Shown: positions 1-8,279, numbered from the stretch's first letter. The stretch is 64,000 nucleotides of DNA from Novosphingobium naphthalenivorans NBRC 102051 (GCF_001590985.1 NZ_BCTX01000023.1:1-64000); one strand, 5' to 3'. The notes: generated by a model from the letters alone, not told the origin. Program-made: numbers and translations.

Positions 1-61
1 GGGGGCCCCGCTTTCTTCCGCTGCGATCGCAGAAGCGGGGCCCCCGCCTGCGCGGGGGCGA
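1..61. repeat. Long GC-rich hairpin plus REP-like element at the window edge
   Basis: Bases 1-16 and 31-45 form near-perfect inverted arms (one extra T in the left arm) around a loop containing GCGATCGC. A CCCGCCTGCGCGGGG motif follows directly and resembles the hairpin found again at 28224-28249. Such elements normally lie between genes in this genome, yet here the reading frame of the following acyltransferase stays open through it. Confidence 0.6.
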
Positions 62-880
62 CGGGATAGGGTTTCCGGATTTGGCCACCTGACGGCGCTC
101 TCCAACTGGTACACTTTCCGTTTCTGCCCGGTCGTCAGCGGCGATCCCGCGCTGCTGACCGCCCTCGCCCGCGATCTTGCGCATAAGGCCCACCGCGTGA
201 CGCTGTCCGGCCTGCCGGACGAGGACGGCAGCGCCAGCCTGCTGCAAGCCGCTTTCCGCGCCGCCGGATGGGTGGTGCTGCGCGAAGCGTGCGACACCAA
301 CCATATTCTCCCGGTCCGGGGCCGCAGCTACGATGAATACATTGCGGACCGTCCCGGCAAGCTGCGCACCACGCTCAAGCGCAAGTCGGGCAAAGTCGAA
401 ACGCAGGTGCTCACCCGTTTCGACGACGACGTCTGGGCCGCCTACGAGGATATCTACGCCGAAAGCTGGAAGCCGGAAGAAGGCTCGCCCGATTTCCTGC
501 GCGCCTTTGCCCGCGCCGAAGGCGAAGCGGGCCGGTTGCGGCTCGGCGTCGCGCGGGCGGGCGGCGAGGCCATTGCCGCGCAGATGTGGACGGTCGAGGG
601 CGGCACCGCCTTCATTCACAAGCTCGCACACCGCGAAGCCGCCAAGCCGCTCTCGCCCGGATCGGTGCTCACCGCCGCGCTGCTGCGCCACGTGATCGAT
701 ACCGATAAGGTCGATCTGGTCGACTTCGGGACCGGCAACGATCCCTACAAGCGCGACTGGATGGAAGAGGTCCGCCCGCGCTTCCGCCTCGACATGTTCC
801 GCCCCGCGGCCCCTGCCAACTGGCCGGTTCTCGCGAAGGCCGCCCTGCGATACCTTGCCGCAAAGGCCAAGCGCGGCTAG
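2..880 (+). CDS. GNAT/FemAB-like acyltransferase, N-terminal part missing
   Basis: This is probably a GNAT (BioF2/FemAB-like) acyltransferase of the kind found in exosortase-A exopolysaccharide clusters. The first start codon inside the window is GTG at 197. The frame is open to the left edge, and the stretch from about 83 (reading LTALSNWYTFRFCPVV) looks like genuine protein, so GTG197 is unlikely to be the true start. The C-terminal half carries an acyltransferase core (HKLAHREAAKPLSPGSVLTAALLRHVID) and an FGTGNDPYKRDWM motif seen in this group. The acyl carrier protein follows after 37 bases. Residues encoded before about base 62 derive from a repeat-like hairpin, so the N-terminus is either outside the window or disrupted. 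Substrate unknown. Confidence 0.65.
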   Translation, partial: GAPLSSAAIAEAGPPPARGRRDRVSGFGHLTALSNWYTFRFCPVVSGDPALLTALARDLAHKAHRVTLSGLPDEDGSASLLQAAFRAAGWVVLREACDTNHILPVRGRSYDEYIADRPGKLRTTLKRKSGKVETQVLTRFDDDVWAAYEDIYAESWKPEEGSPDFLRAFARAEGEAGRLRLGVARAGGEAIAAQMWTVEGGTAFIHKLAHREAAKPLSPGSVLTAALLRHVIDTDKVDLVDFGTGNDPYKRDWMEEVRPRFRLDMFRPAAPANWPVLAKAALRYLAAKAKRG

Positions 881-917
881 AGGCGCGCCGTTAATCATGC
901 CATCAGACCGAGGGACC

Positions 918-1181
918 ATGTCCGACGATACCGACCAGTTGCTGCGCCGCATCCTCACGGACGTGCTTGGGCTCAAGCCCGGTCAGGCCGATGGTTTCGA
1001 CGCCGACACCGGCCTGTTCGGCCACTTGCCCGAACTGGATTCGATGGCCGTGGCCGGCCTCTTGACCGAACTGGAAGACCGGCTCGACATCGTCATCGAG
1101 GATGACGAGATCGACGGCGAGATGCTGGAAACCTTCGGCGGCCTGCTCGCCTTTGCCGAGGCCAAGCGTACCGGAGCATGA
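918..1181 (+). CDS. Acyl carrier protein (exosortase-A associated)
   Basis: An 87-residue acidic acyl carrier protein. The phosphopantetheine attachment serine is Ser42 in a LDSM motif, followed by the usual helix II/III residues. ATG918 was chosen because it gives normal ACP length; the longer upstream extension is basic and unlike an ACP. It lies between a GNAT-type acyltransferase and two alpha/beta hydrolases, an order typical of exosortase-A (PEP-CTERM) exopolysaccharide clusters. There it probably carries an acyl or amino-acyl group for a tailoring reaction in the cytoplasm. The exact cargo is not known. Confidence 0.85.
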   Translation: MSDDTDQLLRRILTDVLGLKPGQADGFDADTGLFGHLPELDSMAVAGLLTELEDRLDIVIEDDEIDGEMLETFGGLLAFAEAKRTGA

Positions 1182-1191
1182 GGCAGGCGCG

Positions 1192-1866
1192 ATGACCCCG
1201 GCGACCTGGCCCTGCCCGCTGCCTGCCGGTGGCGCAGCCCGGGAATATGCCCTGGTCTTCGACAGGGGACGCCAGCATCGCCTGCTGATCGTCCCCGCCC
1301 TGTTCGACGAAAGCAACCGCCTGCGCCGCTTCACGGTGGAAGTCATGCGCCGGCTCGATGGCGCCGGGATCGACTGTTTCCTGGCCGATCTGCCCGGCTG
1401 CAACGAGAGCCTGCAGCCGCTCGAACGGCAGGACACCACCGACTGGACCGATGCCGCGACGGCCGCGGCGTGCCATTTCAAGGCCACCTACGCCCTCGGC
1501 ATTCGCGGCGGCTGCCTGTTCACGCCCACGGGCCTGCCGGTGTGGCACTATGCCCCGGTCAAGGCCGCCTCGATCCTGCGCCAGATGCTGCGCGCGCGCA
1601 TTCTCGCGGCCCGCGAGGCCGGGCGCGAGGAAACCCGCGAGCTGCTGGCGGAAACCGCCGTCGTCTCGGGCATCGAGCTGAGCGGCTACCGGCTCGGCGC
1701 CGATTTCTTCCGCCACTTCGAGAAAATGGCGCCTGCATCCCGCGCCGCCACGATCGCGCAGGAAGCCGTGGGCGGCAGCGGGCTATGGATGCGCGCCGAA
1801 CCGGGCGAGGACAGCGCGCAGGCCGATGCCCTGGCCGCCATCCTGATCGCGGGAATCGCGCCATGA
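1192..1866 (+). CDS. Alpha/beta hydrolase-like protein, exosortase-A hydrolase 2 type
   Basis: A 224-residue protein resembling the 'hydrolase 2, exosortase A system-associated' group. The N-terminal half reads as an alpha/beta hydrolase core (LLIVPALFDESNRLRRF, then a strand ending DLPGCNES). Where a GxSxG elbow is expected, the sequence is ALGIRGGCL, with no serine in the nucleophile position, so catalysis by the usual triad is doubtful. It starts 10 bases after the ACP stop and its TGA overlaps the next gene's ATG, indicating one operon. It may act on ACP-bound or lipid-linked intermediates of exopolysaccharide assembly; that role is inferred from context only. Confidence 0.65.
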   Translation: MTPATWPCPLPAGGAAREYALVFDRGRQHRLLIVPALFDESNRLRRFTVEVMRRLDGAGIDCFLADLPGCNESLQPLERQDTTDWTDAATAAACHFKATYALGIRGGCLFTPTGLPVWHYAPVKAASILRQMLRARILAAREAGREETRELLAETAVVSGIELSGYRLGADFFRHFEKMAPASRAATIAQEAVGGSGLWMRAEPGEDSAQADALAAILIAGIAP

Positions 1867-2654
1867 GCCGCCGTCACTTCCCATTCGTCTGCGAAGGCGC
1901 GCGGCTGGCCGCCACGCTGGACGAAACACGGGACGACAGGGCGCCGGGCGAAACCGGCCTGCTGATCGTGACCGGCGGCAACGAAGTGCGCGGCGGCGCG
2001 TGGAACGGGCAGGCCCGTTTCGCCGCGCGGATCGCCGAAGCCGGCTTTCCCGTCCTGCGCTTCGACCGGCGCGGCACGGGTGACAGCGAGGGCAGCAACG
2101 GCGAGTTCCGCTCCAGCGGCCCGGACATGGCCGCCGCGCTGGCCGCGTTCCGGCAGGAATGCCCGCAGCTTACCCGTGTCGTGGGCCTGGGCAACTGCGA
2201 TGCCGCCGCCGCGCTGATGCTGGCAGGCGGTGCCGGGCTCGACGCGCTGGTGCTGTCCAACCCCTGGACGATCGACGATGCGGAAGAAGCCGCGCCTGCC
2301 GCCGTGGTGCGCGATCATTACCGGCGGCGGCTGGCCGATCCGGCCGCCATCCGGCGCCTGCTCACCGGGCAGATCCCGATCGGCAAGCTGATCCGCAGCC
2401 TGCTCTCCGCCCTGCGCCCTTCCCCCAAGGCTCCCGCCGGGCTCGCCGCCGAAATCGCTGCGGGACTGGCCCCGTTCAAGGGCCCGGTCCGCTTCCTGAT
2501 CGCCGGACGCGACCGCACCGGCCTCGCCTTCGTGGCGAAGTGGGACAAGGCCGACAAACGCATCCACACCTGCCCCGGCGCTTCGCACAGCTATGTGGAA
2601 CCCGAAGCACAGGACTGGCTGGTGGAGCAGGTGCTGGACGTTCTGAGGGCATAG
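1863..2654 (+). CDS. Exosortase A-associated hydrolase 1
   Basis: A 263-residue alpha/beta hydrolase matching the 'hydrolase 1, exosortase A system-associated' family. Visible elements are a TGGNEVRGG oxyanion region, the strand and loop FDRRGTGDSEG (residues 67-78), a nucleophile elbow GLGNCDAAA with Cys112 where serine is usual, and a late GASHSYVE motif supplying the histidine. The ATG overlaps the stop of the upstream hydrolase (ATGA), so the two are translationally coupled. The cluster presumably continues to the left of the window with the exosortase and glycan genes. No gene follows for about 700 bases. Confidence 0.8.
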   Translation: MSRRHFPFVCEGARLAATLDETRDDRAPGETGLLIVTGGNEVRGGAWNGQARFAARIAEAGFPVLRFDRRGTGDSEGSNGEFRSSGPDMAAALAAFRQECPQLTRVVGLGNCDAAAALMLAGGAGLDALVLSNPWTIDDAEEAAPAAVVRDHYRRRLADPAAIRRLLTGQIPIGKLIRSLLSALRPSPKAPAGLAAEIAAGLAPFKGPVRFLIAGRDRTGLAFVAKWDKADKRIHTCPGASHSYVEPEAQDWLVEQVLDVLRA

Positions 2655-2800
2655 AGCCCCCTCCTTTTCAGAGGAGGGGGTTGGGCGTGGTGGCGTGCCC
2701 GCGTTGCGCTGTGCCGCGGCACCACCCCGCTGCGACTAAGGCCTGCTGCGCAGACCCAAGTCTCGCGCCCCTCCTCTGAAGAGGAGGGGGAAATGGTGGC
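2655..2800. repeat. Inverted-repeat pair after the exosortase operon
   Basis: CCCCTCCTTTTCAGAGGAGG at the left end and CCCCTCCTCTGAAGAGGAGG near the right end are near-identical hairpins about 110 bases apart, and each is itself palindromic. They probably act as a REP-like intergenic element and may terminate transcription of the upstream operon. Confidence 0.6.
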
Positions 2801-2814
2801 GAAACTGCCCCACC

Positions 2815-2844
2815 TTGACATTTATAACCAAATAGGTTATAAAT
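2815..2844 (+). promoter_or_regulatory. Orphan sigma-70 promoter with a palindromic operator in its spacer
   Basis: TTGACA (2815-2820) and TATAAA (2838-2843) are separated by exactly 17 bases, a near-consensus promoter. ATTTATAACC (2820-2829) and GGTTATAAAT (2835-2844) form a perfect 10-bp inverted repeat across the spacer and -10 box, as expected for a repressor operator. AACC-N-GGTT palindromes of this sort often precede ArsR-type regulator genes, but none follows. The only structure downstream is a hairpin at about 2884-2905. Confidence 0.6.
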
Positions 2845-3255
2845 CCCTCCGCCGATCACCCATCGGCAAACAGCGTGCGGGACGGAAGGTGTGGAGCTGA
2901 CACCTTCGCCTTTTCCGTCACGCGGCCGGTGCCCGGATGCGAATTTGCCGGTCACCTTTCGCAAAGTCTGGATGCGTGGATGAAGCCGGGGGTATGCCCC
3001 CGGGGCAGGCGGCAAGGGAGCGAGCCCGGCCCGCCACCCCCGCGCACCACAGGGCCGCGCCGGTGAGTTTCCTTCGGGTCTGCCCCTCTTCCGGCCGTTC
3101 GCAGATGAAATGGCACGATCCAGGCCACACCGCCCGATGCTGGCGGCTCTGCACCGGCCGCACCGCCGTTGCCTGCGATTTCCCGGCGCCCTATCCGCAT
3201 TCGCCAGCGGAGGATGAGGGGTGCCTCCCCCTCCACCATCCTTCGGATGGTCCCC

Positions 3256-3325
3256 CTCCCCGAGCAAGCTCGGGGAGGAATTTACACCGATCTCTCCAGT
3301 TCCTCCCCGAGCTTGCTCGGGGAGG
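3256..3325. terminator. Twin CTCCCCGAGC hairpins downstream of trxB
   Basis: Two hairpins with identical 10-bp core arms (CTCCCCGAGC/GCTCGGGGAG) lie at 3256-3277 and 3302-3325, with two-base centres AA and TT. They begin about 30 bases beyond the trxB stop codon on the minus strand. They could stop trxB transcription, although no clear T-run follows, or they may be a repeat element. Confidence 0.45.
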
Positions 3326-3357
3326 TGGCGCGCGCGTAGCGCGTGACGGAGGGGGAA

Positions 3358-4311
3358 TTACCCCGCCGTGAATTCCTTCTCCGCCAGATAGCGTTCGGCA
3401 TCGAGCGCGGCCATGCAGCCCATGCCTGCAGCCGTGATCGCCTGGCGGTAGGTGTGATCGCAGACGTCGCCGGCCGCGAAGACGCCGGGGATGTCGGTCT
3501 TGGGCGTGCCGGGCTGGACCAGCAGGTAGCCCGTCCCGTCCATCGCCAGCTTGCCCTTGAACAGTTCGGTCGAGGGTGCGTGGCCAATGGCGACGAAAGC
3601 GCCTTCGGTCTCGAACTCGCTGGCCTCGCCCGTCGCGGTATCGGTCAGCGCCAGCGCGCGAAGCTGGCCGTCCTCACCCGCGACGAAGCTGTCGACTTTC
3701 TTGTTCCACAGCACCGAGATCTTCGGATTGGCGAAAAGGCGGTCCTCCAGGATCTTCTCGCAGCGCAGCGAATCGCGGCGGTGGATCAGCGTCACGTCGT
3801 CGGAATGGTTGGTGAGGTAGAGCGCCTCTTCCACGGCGGTATTGCCGCCGCCGATGACCACCACTTTCTTGCCGCGATAGAAGAACCCGTCGCAAGTGGC
3901 ACAAGCCGAAACGCCCTTGCCCGAAAGCTCCTGCTCGCCCGGCACGCCCAGCCACTTGGCCTGCGCGCCGGTGCAGATCACCAGCGTATCGCCTTCGTAG
4001 ATGTCGCCGCCGTCACCGATGGCCTTGAACGTGCCGCCGGTGAGGTCGACCGAAGTGATCGTGTCCCACATCATCCGCGTGCCGACATGCTCGGCCTGCG
4101 CCTGCATTTCCTGCATCAGCCAGGGGCCCTGGATCACTTCGCGGAAACCGGGGTAGTTCTCGACATCGGTAGTGATGGTCAACTGGCCGCCCGGCTGCAG
4201 GCCCTGCACCACGATCGGCTCCATCCCCGCGCGCGCGCCATAGATCGCGGCGGAAAGCCCAGCCGGGCCGGAACCGATGATAAGCATACGGGTCTTGTGC
4301 GTCGTCGCCAC
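3358..4311 (-). CDS. trxB: Thioredoxin reductase
   Basis: A 317-residue flavoprotein that transfers electrons from NADPH through FAD to thioredoxin in the cytoplasm. The FAD-binding GSGPAG motif is at residues 13-18, the redox pair is Cys137-x-x-Cys140 (ACATCDGFFY), the NADPH-binding GGGNTA motif follows, and a C-terminal GVFAAGDVCD completes the FAD site. I chose GTG at 4311 because GGAGG lies six bases upstream and the protein then begins VATTHKTRMLIIGSG; upstream in-frame residues are not conserved-looking. It is monocistronic and divergent from an alpha/beta hydrolase gene. A probable partner, thioredoxin 2, is encoded at 35692-36129. Confidence 0.95.
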   Translation of the reverse strand: MATTHKTRMLIIGSGPAGLSAAIYGARAGMEPIVVQGLQPGGQLTITTDVENYPGFREVIQGPWLMQEMQAQAEHVGTRMMWDTITSVDLTGGTFKAIGDGGDIYEGDTLVICTGAQAKWLGVPGEQELSGKGVSACATCDGFFYRGKKVVVIGGGNTAVEEALYLTNHSDDVTLIHRRDSLRCEKILEDRLFANPKISVLWNKKVDSFVAGEDGQLRALALTDTATGEASEFETEGAFVAIGHAPSTELFKGKLAMDGTGYLLVQPGTPKTDIPGVFAAGDVCDHTYRQAITAAGMGCMAALDAERYLAEKEFTAG

Positions 4312-4453
4312 GTCTGTCCTCCAAAACTGATGGCAGGCGAGATAGGGACAAGGAGCCGGGTTTGCCAAGCGCGGGGCGGCGATCGTTTTGCTTCATCCCC
4401 GCAAATCACAGCTTCGATTGACCTCGGCGCCCGCCCGCCCCAGTGTCGCCGCC

Positions 4454-5329
4454 ATGGAAACGCAACTCGGCCCCACCTCCAACCGCTTCATTTCACAGCG
4501 CCTGCGCCTCAATTACGTCGATTGGGGCAATCCGGAGGCGCCGCCGCTGATTCTCCAGCACGGCGGGCGCGACCATTGCCGCAGCTGGGACTGGGTGGCC
4601 GAGGAACTGCGGCACGACTGGCACGTGATCTGCCCGGACCTGCGCGGCCACGGCGACAGCGAGTGGTCGCCCGAGGGGCACTACGGCATGGACGCCTTCG
4701 TCTATGACTTCGCCCAACTCGTCCACACGCTGGGGTATGAACAAGTGACGATCATCGCCCATTCGCTGGGCGGCAGCATCACCACGCGCTTTACCGGGCT
4801 CTATCCGGAAAAGGTGGCGAAGTTCGTCAATATCGAAGGGCTCGGCCTGCCGCCGAAGACTCGCCGCGAACAGGAGCAGACGAACGCCTGCGAGCGCCTG
4901 CGCCAGTGGATCGGGGACAAGCGCAAGGCCTCCGGCCGCACGCCGCGCAAATACGCCACCCGCCGCGATGCCTATCAGCGGATGAAGGAGGAGAATTCCT
5001 TCCTCACCGACGAACAGGCCCGCCACCTCACGATCCATGGCGCCAGCCGCAACGAGGACGGCACCTGGAGCTGGAAGTTCGACAATTACCTCAACGTCTG
5101 GTCCGGCTCCGATCTGCCCGCCGACGATATCGCCGCCTTGTGGGAAGCGATCACCTGTCCGATGCTGCTGCTCTGGGGCAACGACAGCTTCGCCGCCAGC
5201 CCGGCTTCGGACGGGCGCATGGATTACTTCCCGACGGCGAAACTGATCGAATACGAAAACGCCGGACACTGGCTGCACCACGACCAGTTCGACCGTTTCA
5301 TGGGCGATGTGAAGGCGTTTCTGGGGTAA
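4454..5329 (+). CDS. Alpha/beta hydrolase
   Basis: A 291-residue soluble alpha/beta hydrolase. The oxyanion motif is QHGGRDH (35-41), the strand-loop is PDLRGHGDS, and the nucleophile is Ser104 in AHSLGG. The acid is probably in the LLLWGNDSF segment, and the histidine is in YENAGHWLHHD near the C-terminus. ATG4454 is preferred over an upstream in-frame start because residues before it are low-complexity and unlike the family. It resembles haloalkane dehalogenase, epoxide hydrolase and C-C hydrolase relatives, but nothing in the sequence fixes the substrate. It is transcribed divergently from trxB with about 140 bases between. Confidence 0.8.
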   Translation: METQLGPTSNRFISQRLRLNYVDWGNPEAPPLILQHGGRDHCRSWDWVAEELRHDWHVICPDLRGHGDSEWSPEGHYGMDAFVYDFAQLVHTLGYEQVTIIAHSLGGSITTRFTGLYPEKVAKFVNIEGLGLPPKTRREQEQTNACERLRQWIGDKRKASGRTPRKYATRRDAYQRMKEENSFLTDEQARHLTIHGASRNEDGTWSWKFDNYLNVWSGSDLPADDIAALWEAITCPMLLLWGNDSFAASPASDGRMDYFPTAKLIEYENAGHWLHHDQFDRFMGDVKAFLG

Positions 5330-5368
5330 TCCCGAGACGCGTCAATCAGAACGCATACCGCCGCGCTT

Positions 5369-5468
5369 CGTCATTGCGCGCCGCGGGCGAAGCCATCCAG
5401 GGCGGTTCGCGCCTGCTCCGGATGGCCCTCCGGATTGCCGCGCCGCCTTTGGCGGCTCGCAATGGCAG
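5369..5468. repeat. REP-like element, copy 1
   Basis: The element begins CGTCATTGCGCG and ends GGCTCGCAATGGCAG, inverted and nearly complementary, with internal GCCATCCAGGGCGG. Similar elements lie at 14448-14536 and 28313-28389, all between genes. Confidence 0.7.
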
Positions 5469-5564
5469 CGGCCTGCGGCATATCTCGCCAGTTCCCAGCA
5501 ACGGGCTTTGGCATCAGCGGCGCGCGTCGGCCCTTCCTTCTTCCTCTTGCGGCTTGCGCCCTCT

Positions 5565-5594
5565 TGCCGATACTAGCCATGCTTAGTATCGGCA
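5565..5594. promoter_or_regulatory. Perfect 11-bp inverted repeat before the emrA-type gene
   Basis: TGCCGATACTA (5565-5575) and TAGTATCGGCA (5584-5594) are exact inverted repeats with an 8-base spacer, ending 26 bases before the membrane-fusion gene. Size and position fit the operator of a dimeric TetR- or MarR-type repressor controlling the efflux operon. No such regulator is encoded next to it. Confidence 0.65.
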
Positions 5595-5620
5595 CATAAG
5601 CAGCCACGACAGGACGATTC

Positions 5621-6715
5621 ATGAACGCTGAGAGCACGATCGCGGCCGAGGGAGAGAACGGCACCGTAACCCCGCCGCGCAAGCGCAGCCTGCGCACGAT
5701 TCTGATGCTTGCGGGCCCGGCGCTGGTACTGGCCGGTTCGGGCTGGTTCTACCTGACCGGCGGCCGCTACGAATCGACCGACAACGCCTCGCTGCAGACC
5801 GGCATGGTGGCGATCAGCCCCAGCGTGGCGGGCACGGTCGTTTCGGTGGAGGTCAAGGAAAACCAGCGCGTGGTGAAGGATCAGGTGCTCTTCCGCATCC
5901 GGTCCGACAGCTTCGAAACCGCCGTGGCCGAAGCCCAGGCCGAACTGGCCAATGCCCGGACCGACGTCGGTTCGACCCGGGCCGACTATCGCGAGGCGCT
6001 TTCGCAAGTGAGCGCCGCCAAGGCCCGCTACCAGCTCGCGACCAGCGAAGCGGCGCGGCAGAAGTCGCTGGTGGCCGAAGGAATCTCCTCGCAGGCCCAG
6101 TACGACGAGGCCGTGACCGAAGCGCGCACCGCGCAGGACGGCATCGCCGCTGCCGAGGCCAAGGCGGAAAGCCTTTTGGCCAGCCTTTCCGGCAATGCGG
6201 GCGGCAACGTTTCCGATCAGCCCGATGTCCGCAAGGCGGCATCAAAGCTCGAACAGGCCCGCATCAACCTGGCCGATACCATCGTGCGCGCCCCGCAGGA
6301 CGGCGTGGTCACTCGCGTCAACCAGCTGCAGGTCGGCAACTACGTGACGCCGGGCCGCCCGGTCTTCATGCTCACGGGCCTGCATTTCTGGGTTCAGGCC
6401 AATTTCAAGGAAAACCAGCTGCGCTACATGCGCCCGGGGCAACCGGCCGAGATCGAAATCGACGCCTTCCCCGATCGCCCGCTGAAAGGCCACGTCGAAA
6501 GCTTCAGCCCCGGCACCGGGTCCAGCTTTTCAGTGCTCCCGGCGGAGAACGCGACGGGCAACTGGGTCAAGGTGGTCCAGCGCCTGCCGATCCAGGTCGC
6601 GATCGACGAGGCGCCGAAGGACCTGCCGCTTAGCGCGGGCCTGAGCGCCAGCGTCGAGGTCGACACCGGGCACCAGCGCCATCTGTTCGGGTCCGCGCCC
6701 AGCCAGAAGCCATAA
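5621..6715 (+). CDS. EmrA/HlyD-type membrane fusion protein
   Basis: A 364-residue periplasmic adaptor of a tripartite MFS exporter. It has a short cytoplasmic tail, one membrane helix at about residues 24-44 (TILMLAGPALVLAGSGWFYL), a lipoyl-like half (GTVVSVEVKENQRVVKDQVLFRI), a coiled-coil hairpin rich in Ala, Glu and Gln (about 95-205), the second lipoyl half (TIVRAPQDGVVTRVNQLQVGNYV) and a beta-barrel region with NFKENQLRYMRPGQPAEIEID. It is first in an operon with an EmrB-type MFS pump and a NodT-type outer-membrane factor, which together span both membranes. An exact inverted repeat directly upstream is the likely operator. Substrates cannot be read from sequence. Confidence 0.92.
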   Translation: MNAESTIAAEGENGTVTPPRKRSLRTILMLAGPALVLAGSGWFYLTGGRYESTDNASLQTGMVAISPSVAGTVVSVEVKENQRVVKDQVLFRIRSDSFETAVAEAQAELANARTDVGSTRADYREALSQVSAAKARYQLATSEAARQKSLVAEGISSQAQYDEAVTEARTAQDGIAAAEAKAESLLASLSGNAGGNVSDQPDVRKAASKLEQARINLADTIVRAPQDGVVTRVNQLQVGNYVTPGRPVFMLTGLHFWVQANFKENQLRYMRPGQPAEIEIDAFPDRPLKGHVESFSPGTGSSFSVLPAENATGNWVKVVQRLPIQVAIDEAPKDLPLSAGLSASVEVDTGHQRHLFGSAPSQKP

Positions 6716-6739
6716 GGCAGCGGCGGGCGGCCCCGGGCG

Positions 6740-8278
6740 ATGACGACCACGATCCCCATCCAGTATCCCAGCAAGGCGCGGCGGATGCTGATCACGATTC
6801 CCTGCATGATCGCCACGACCATGGTCGCGGTGGACATCACCATCGCCAATGTCGCCCTGCCCCACATGCAGTCGAGCCTGTCGGCCTCGCAGGAGCAGGT
6901 GCTCTGGGTGCTGACGTCCTACCTCGTCGCCAGCGCCATCGCCACGCCGCTCAGCGGATGGCTGGCCGGGCGGGTCGGCCGCAAGAACGTGATGCTGGTC
7001 TCGGTCGGCGGCTTCACGATCGCCTCGGCCCTCTGCGGCCTTTCCACCAGCCTGCAGATGATCGTCCTGTCGCGGTTCCTGCAAGGGGCCTGCGGCGCGG
7101 CGCTGATACCGCTCAGCCAGGCGATCCTGCTCGACATCAATCCGCCCCGGGAACATGCCAAAGCCATGGCGATCTATGCGCTGGGCTCCATGGCCGGACC
7201 GATCGTGGGGCCGACGCTGGGCGGCTACCTGACCGATTCGCTGAGCTGGCGCTGGGTCTTTTTCGTCAACGTGCCGTTCGGCATCGTCTCGTTCCTCGGT
7301 ATGCTGGCCTTCCTGGCGCGGCGCCACATCCGCGAGCAATCGCGCTTCGACCTGTTCGGCTTCGTCGCGGTATCGATCGCGCTGACCTCGCTGCAGCTCA
7401 TTCTCGACCGCGGCCAGCACCTCGACTGGTGGGAATCCACCGAGATCCGCATCTACGCGCTGATCCTCGCGATTTCCGGCTACCTGACGGTAGTGCACAT
7501 GTTCACGGCGAAAGGCACGTTCATCCGGCCGGAACTCTTCCGCGACCGCAACTTCGCCGTCGGCTCGGTCTTCAGCATGATGATCGGCGTCGTGGCTTTC
7601 GCCACCATCCCGCTGGTGGTGGTGATGACCCAGGCCCTGCTGAACTATTCGGCATTCGACACCGGCCTGCTCGGCCTGCCCCGCGCCGTGGGGACACTGG
7701 TATCGATGGCCATGGTGGCGCAGCTTGTCGCCCGGGTGGACGTGCGCGCGATCATCATCGCCGGGCTGGCGTTCATGAGCGCCGGGATGCTGATGTATTC
7801 GCACATGGATCTCTACGTCGACGAGCGGGCGCTGGTGATTGCCGGCTTCGTTCAGGGGATCGGCAGCGGGCTGATCTTCGTGCCGCTTTCCGTCGTGGTC
7901 TTTTCGACATTGGCGCCCAAGCTCCGCAACGAAGGCGCCTCGATGTACGCGCTCACCCGGAACATCGGCAATGCCGTGGGGATCTCGCTGCTCAACGTGG
8001 AGCTGGTCCGCGACGTCGCCGCTTCGCGCAACAGCCTGATCCAGAACCTGCGCCCCGACAATCCGGTGCTGCAATATGCCCGCCCGGACATGGACTTCGG
8101 TTCGACCCAGGCCCTTGCCGGCGCCAATGCCGAGATCATGCGCCAGTCCGCCATGGCCGGGAACATTTCAACTTATCATCTCGTCGTCATCCTGACCCTT
8201 GCCCTGATACCGCTGGTGCTCCTGCTGCGGGTCAGCAAGGTCAAGGCCGGAGACGCAACGCTTCCGATTGGGGAATGA
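6740..8278 (+). CDS. EmrB/QacA-type MFS drug exporter (DHA2 family)
   Basis: A 512-residue inner-membrane proton-coupled exporter of the 14-helix DHA2 family. Typical motifs are VDITIANVALPHMQ in helix 1, LTSYLVASAIATPLSGWLAGRVGRKNVML (motif A region), RFLQGACGAALIPLSQAILLD, and the motif C segment GSMAGPIVGPTLGGYLTDSLSWRWVFFVNVPFG. It lies 24 bases after the adaptor gene, and its stop is one base before the start of the outer-membrane component, so all three form one operon. The predicted job is expulsion of hydrophobic toxicants or antibiotics through the tripartite complex. Confidence 0.93.
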   Translation: MTTTIPIQYPSKARRMLITIPCMIATTMVAVDITIANVALPHMQSSLSASQEQVLWVLTSYLVASAIATPLSGWLAGRVGRKNVMLVSVGGFTIASALCGLSTSLQMIVLSRFLQGACGAALIPLSQAILLDINPPREHAKAMAIYALGSMAGPIVGPTLGGYLTDSLSWRWVFFVNVPFGIVSFLGMLAFLARRHIREQSRFDLFGFVAVSIALTSLQLILDRGQHLDWWESTEIRIYALILAISGYLTVVHMFTAKGTFIRPELFRDRNFAVGSVFSMMIGVVAFATIPLVVVMTQALLNYSAFDTGLLGLPRAVGTLVSMAMVAQLVARVDVRAIIIAGLAFMSAGMLMYSHMDLYVDERALVIAGFVQGIGSGLIFVPLSVVVFSTLAPKLRNEGASMYALTRNIGNAVGISLLNVELVRDVAASRNSLIQNLRPDNPVLQYARPDMDFGSTQALAGANAEIMRQSAMAGNISTYHLVVILTLALIPLVLLLRVSKVKAGDATLPIGE

Positions 8279-8279
8279 C

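Larger units (their letters stand above)
2655..3357. other. Gene-free, repeat-rich gap
   Basis: No open frame here looks like a protein. The stretch contains a paired inverted repeat just after the hydrolase gene, an isolated promoter with an internal palindrome (2815-2844), a hairpin at about 2884-2905 (GAAGGTGT pairing with ACACCTTC), and two copies of a CTCCCCGAGC hairpin next to the 3' end of trxB. The middle (about 2940-3230) shows no recognisable feature. Confidence 0.6.

Noticed and set aside
2668..3371. Several overlapping frames of 60-200 codons in the gap before trxB
   Set aside because: Low-complexity, Pro/Arg/Gly-rich products with no ribosome sites, largely made of hairpin repeats.
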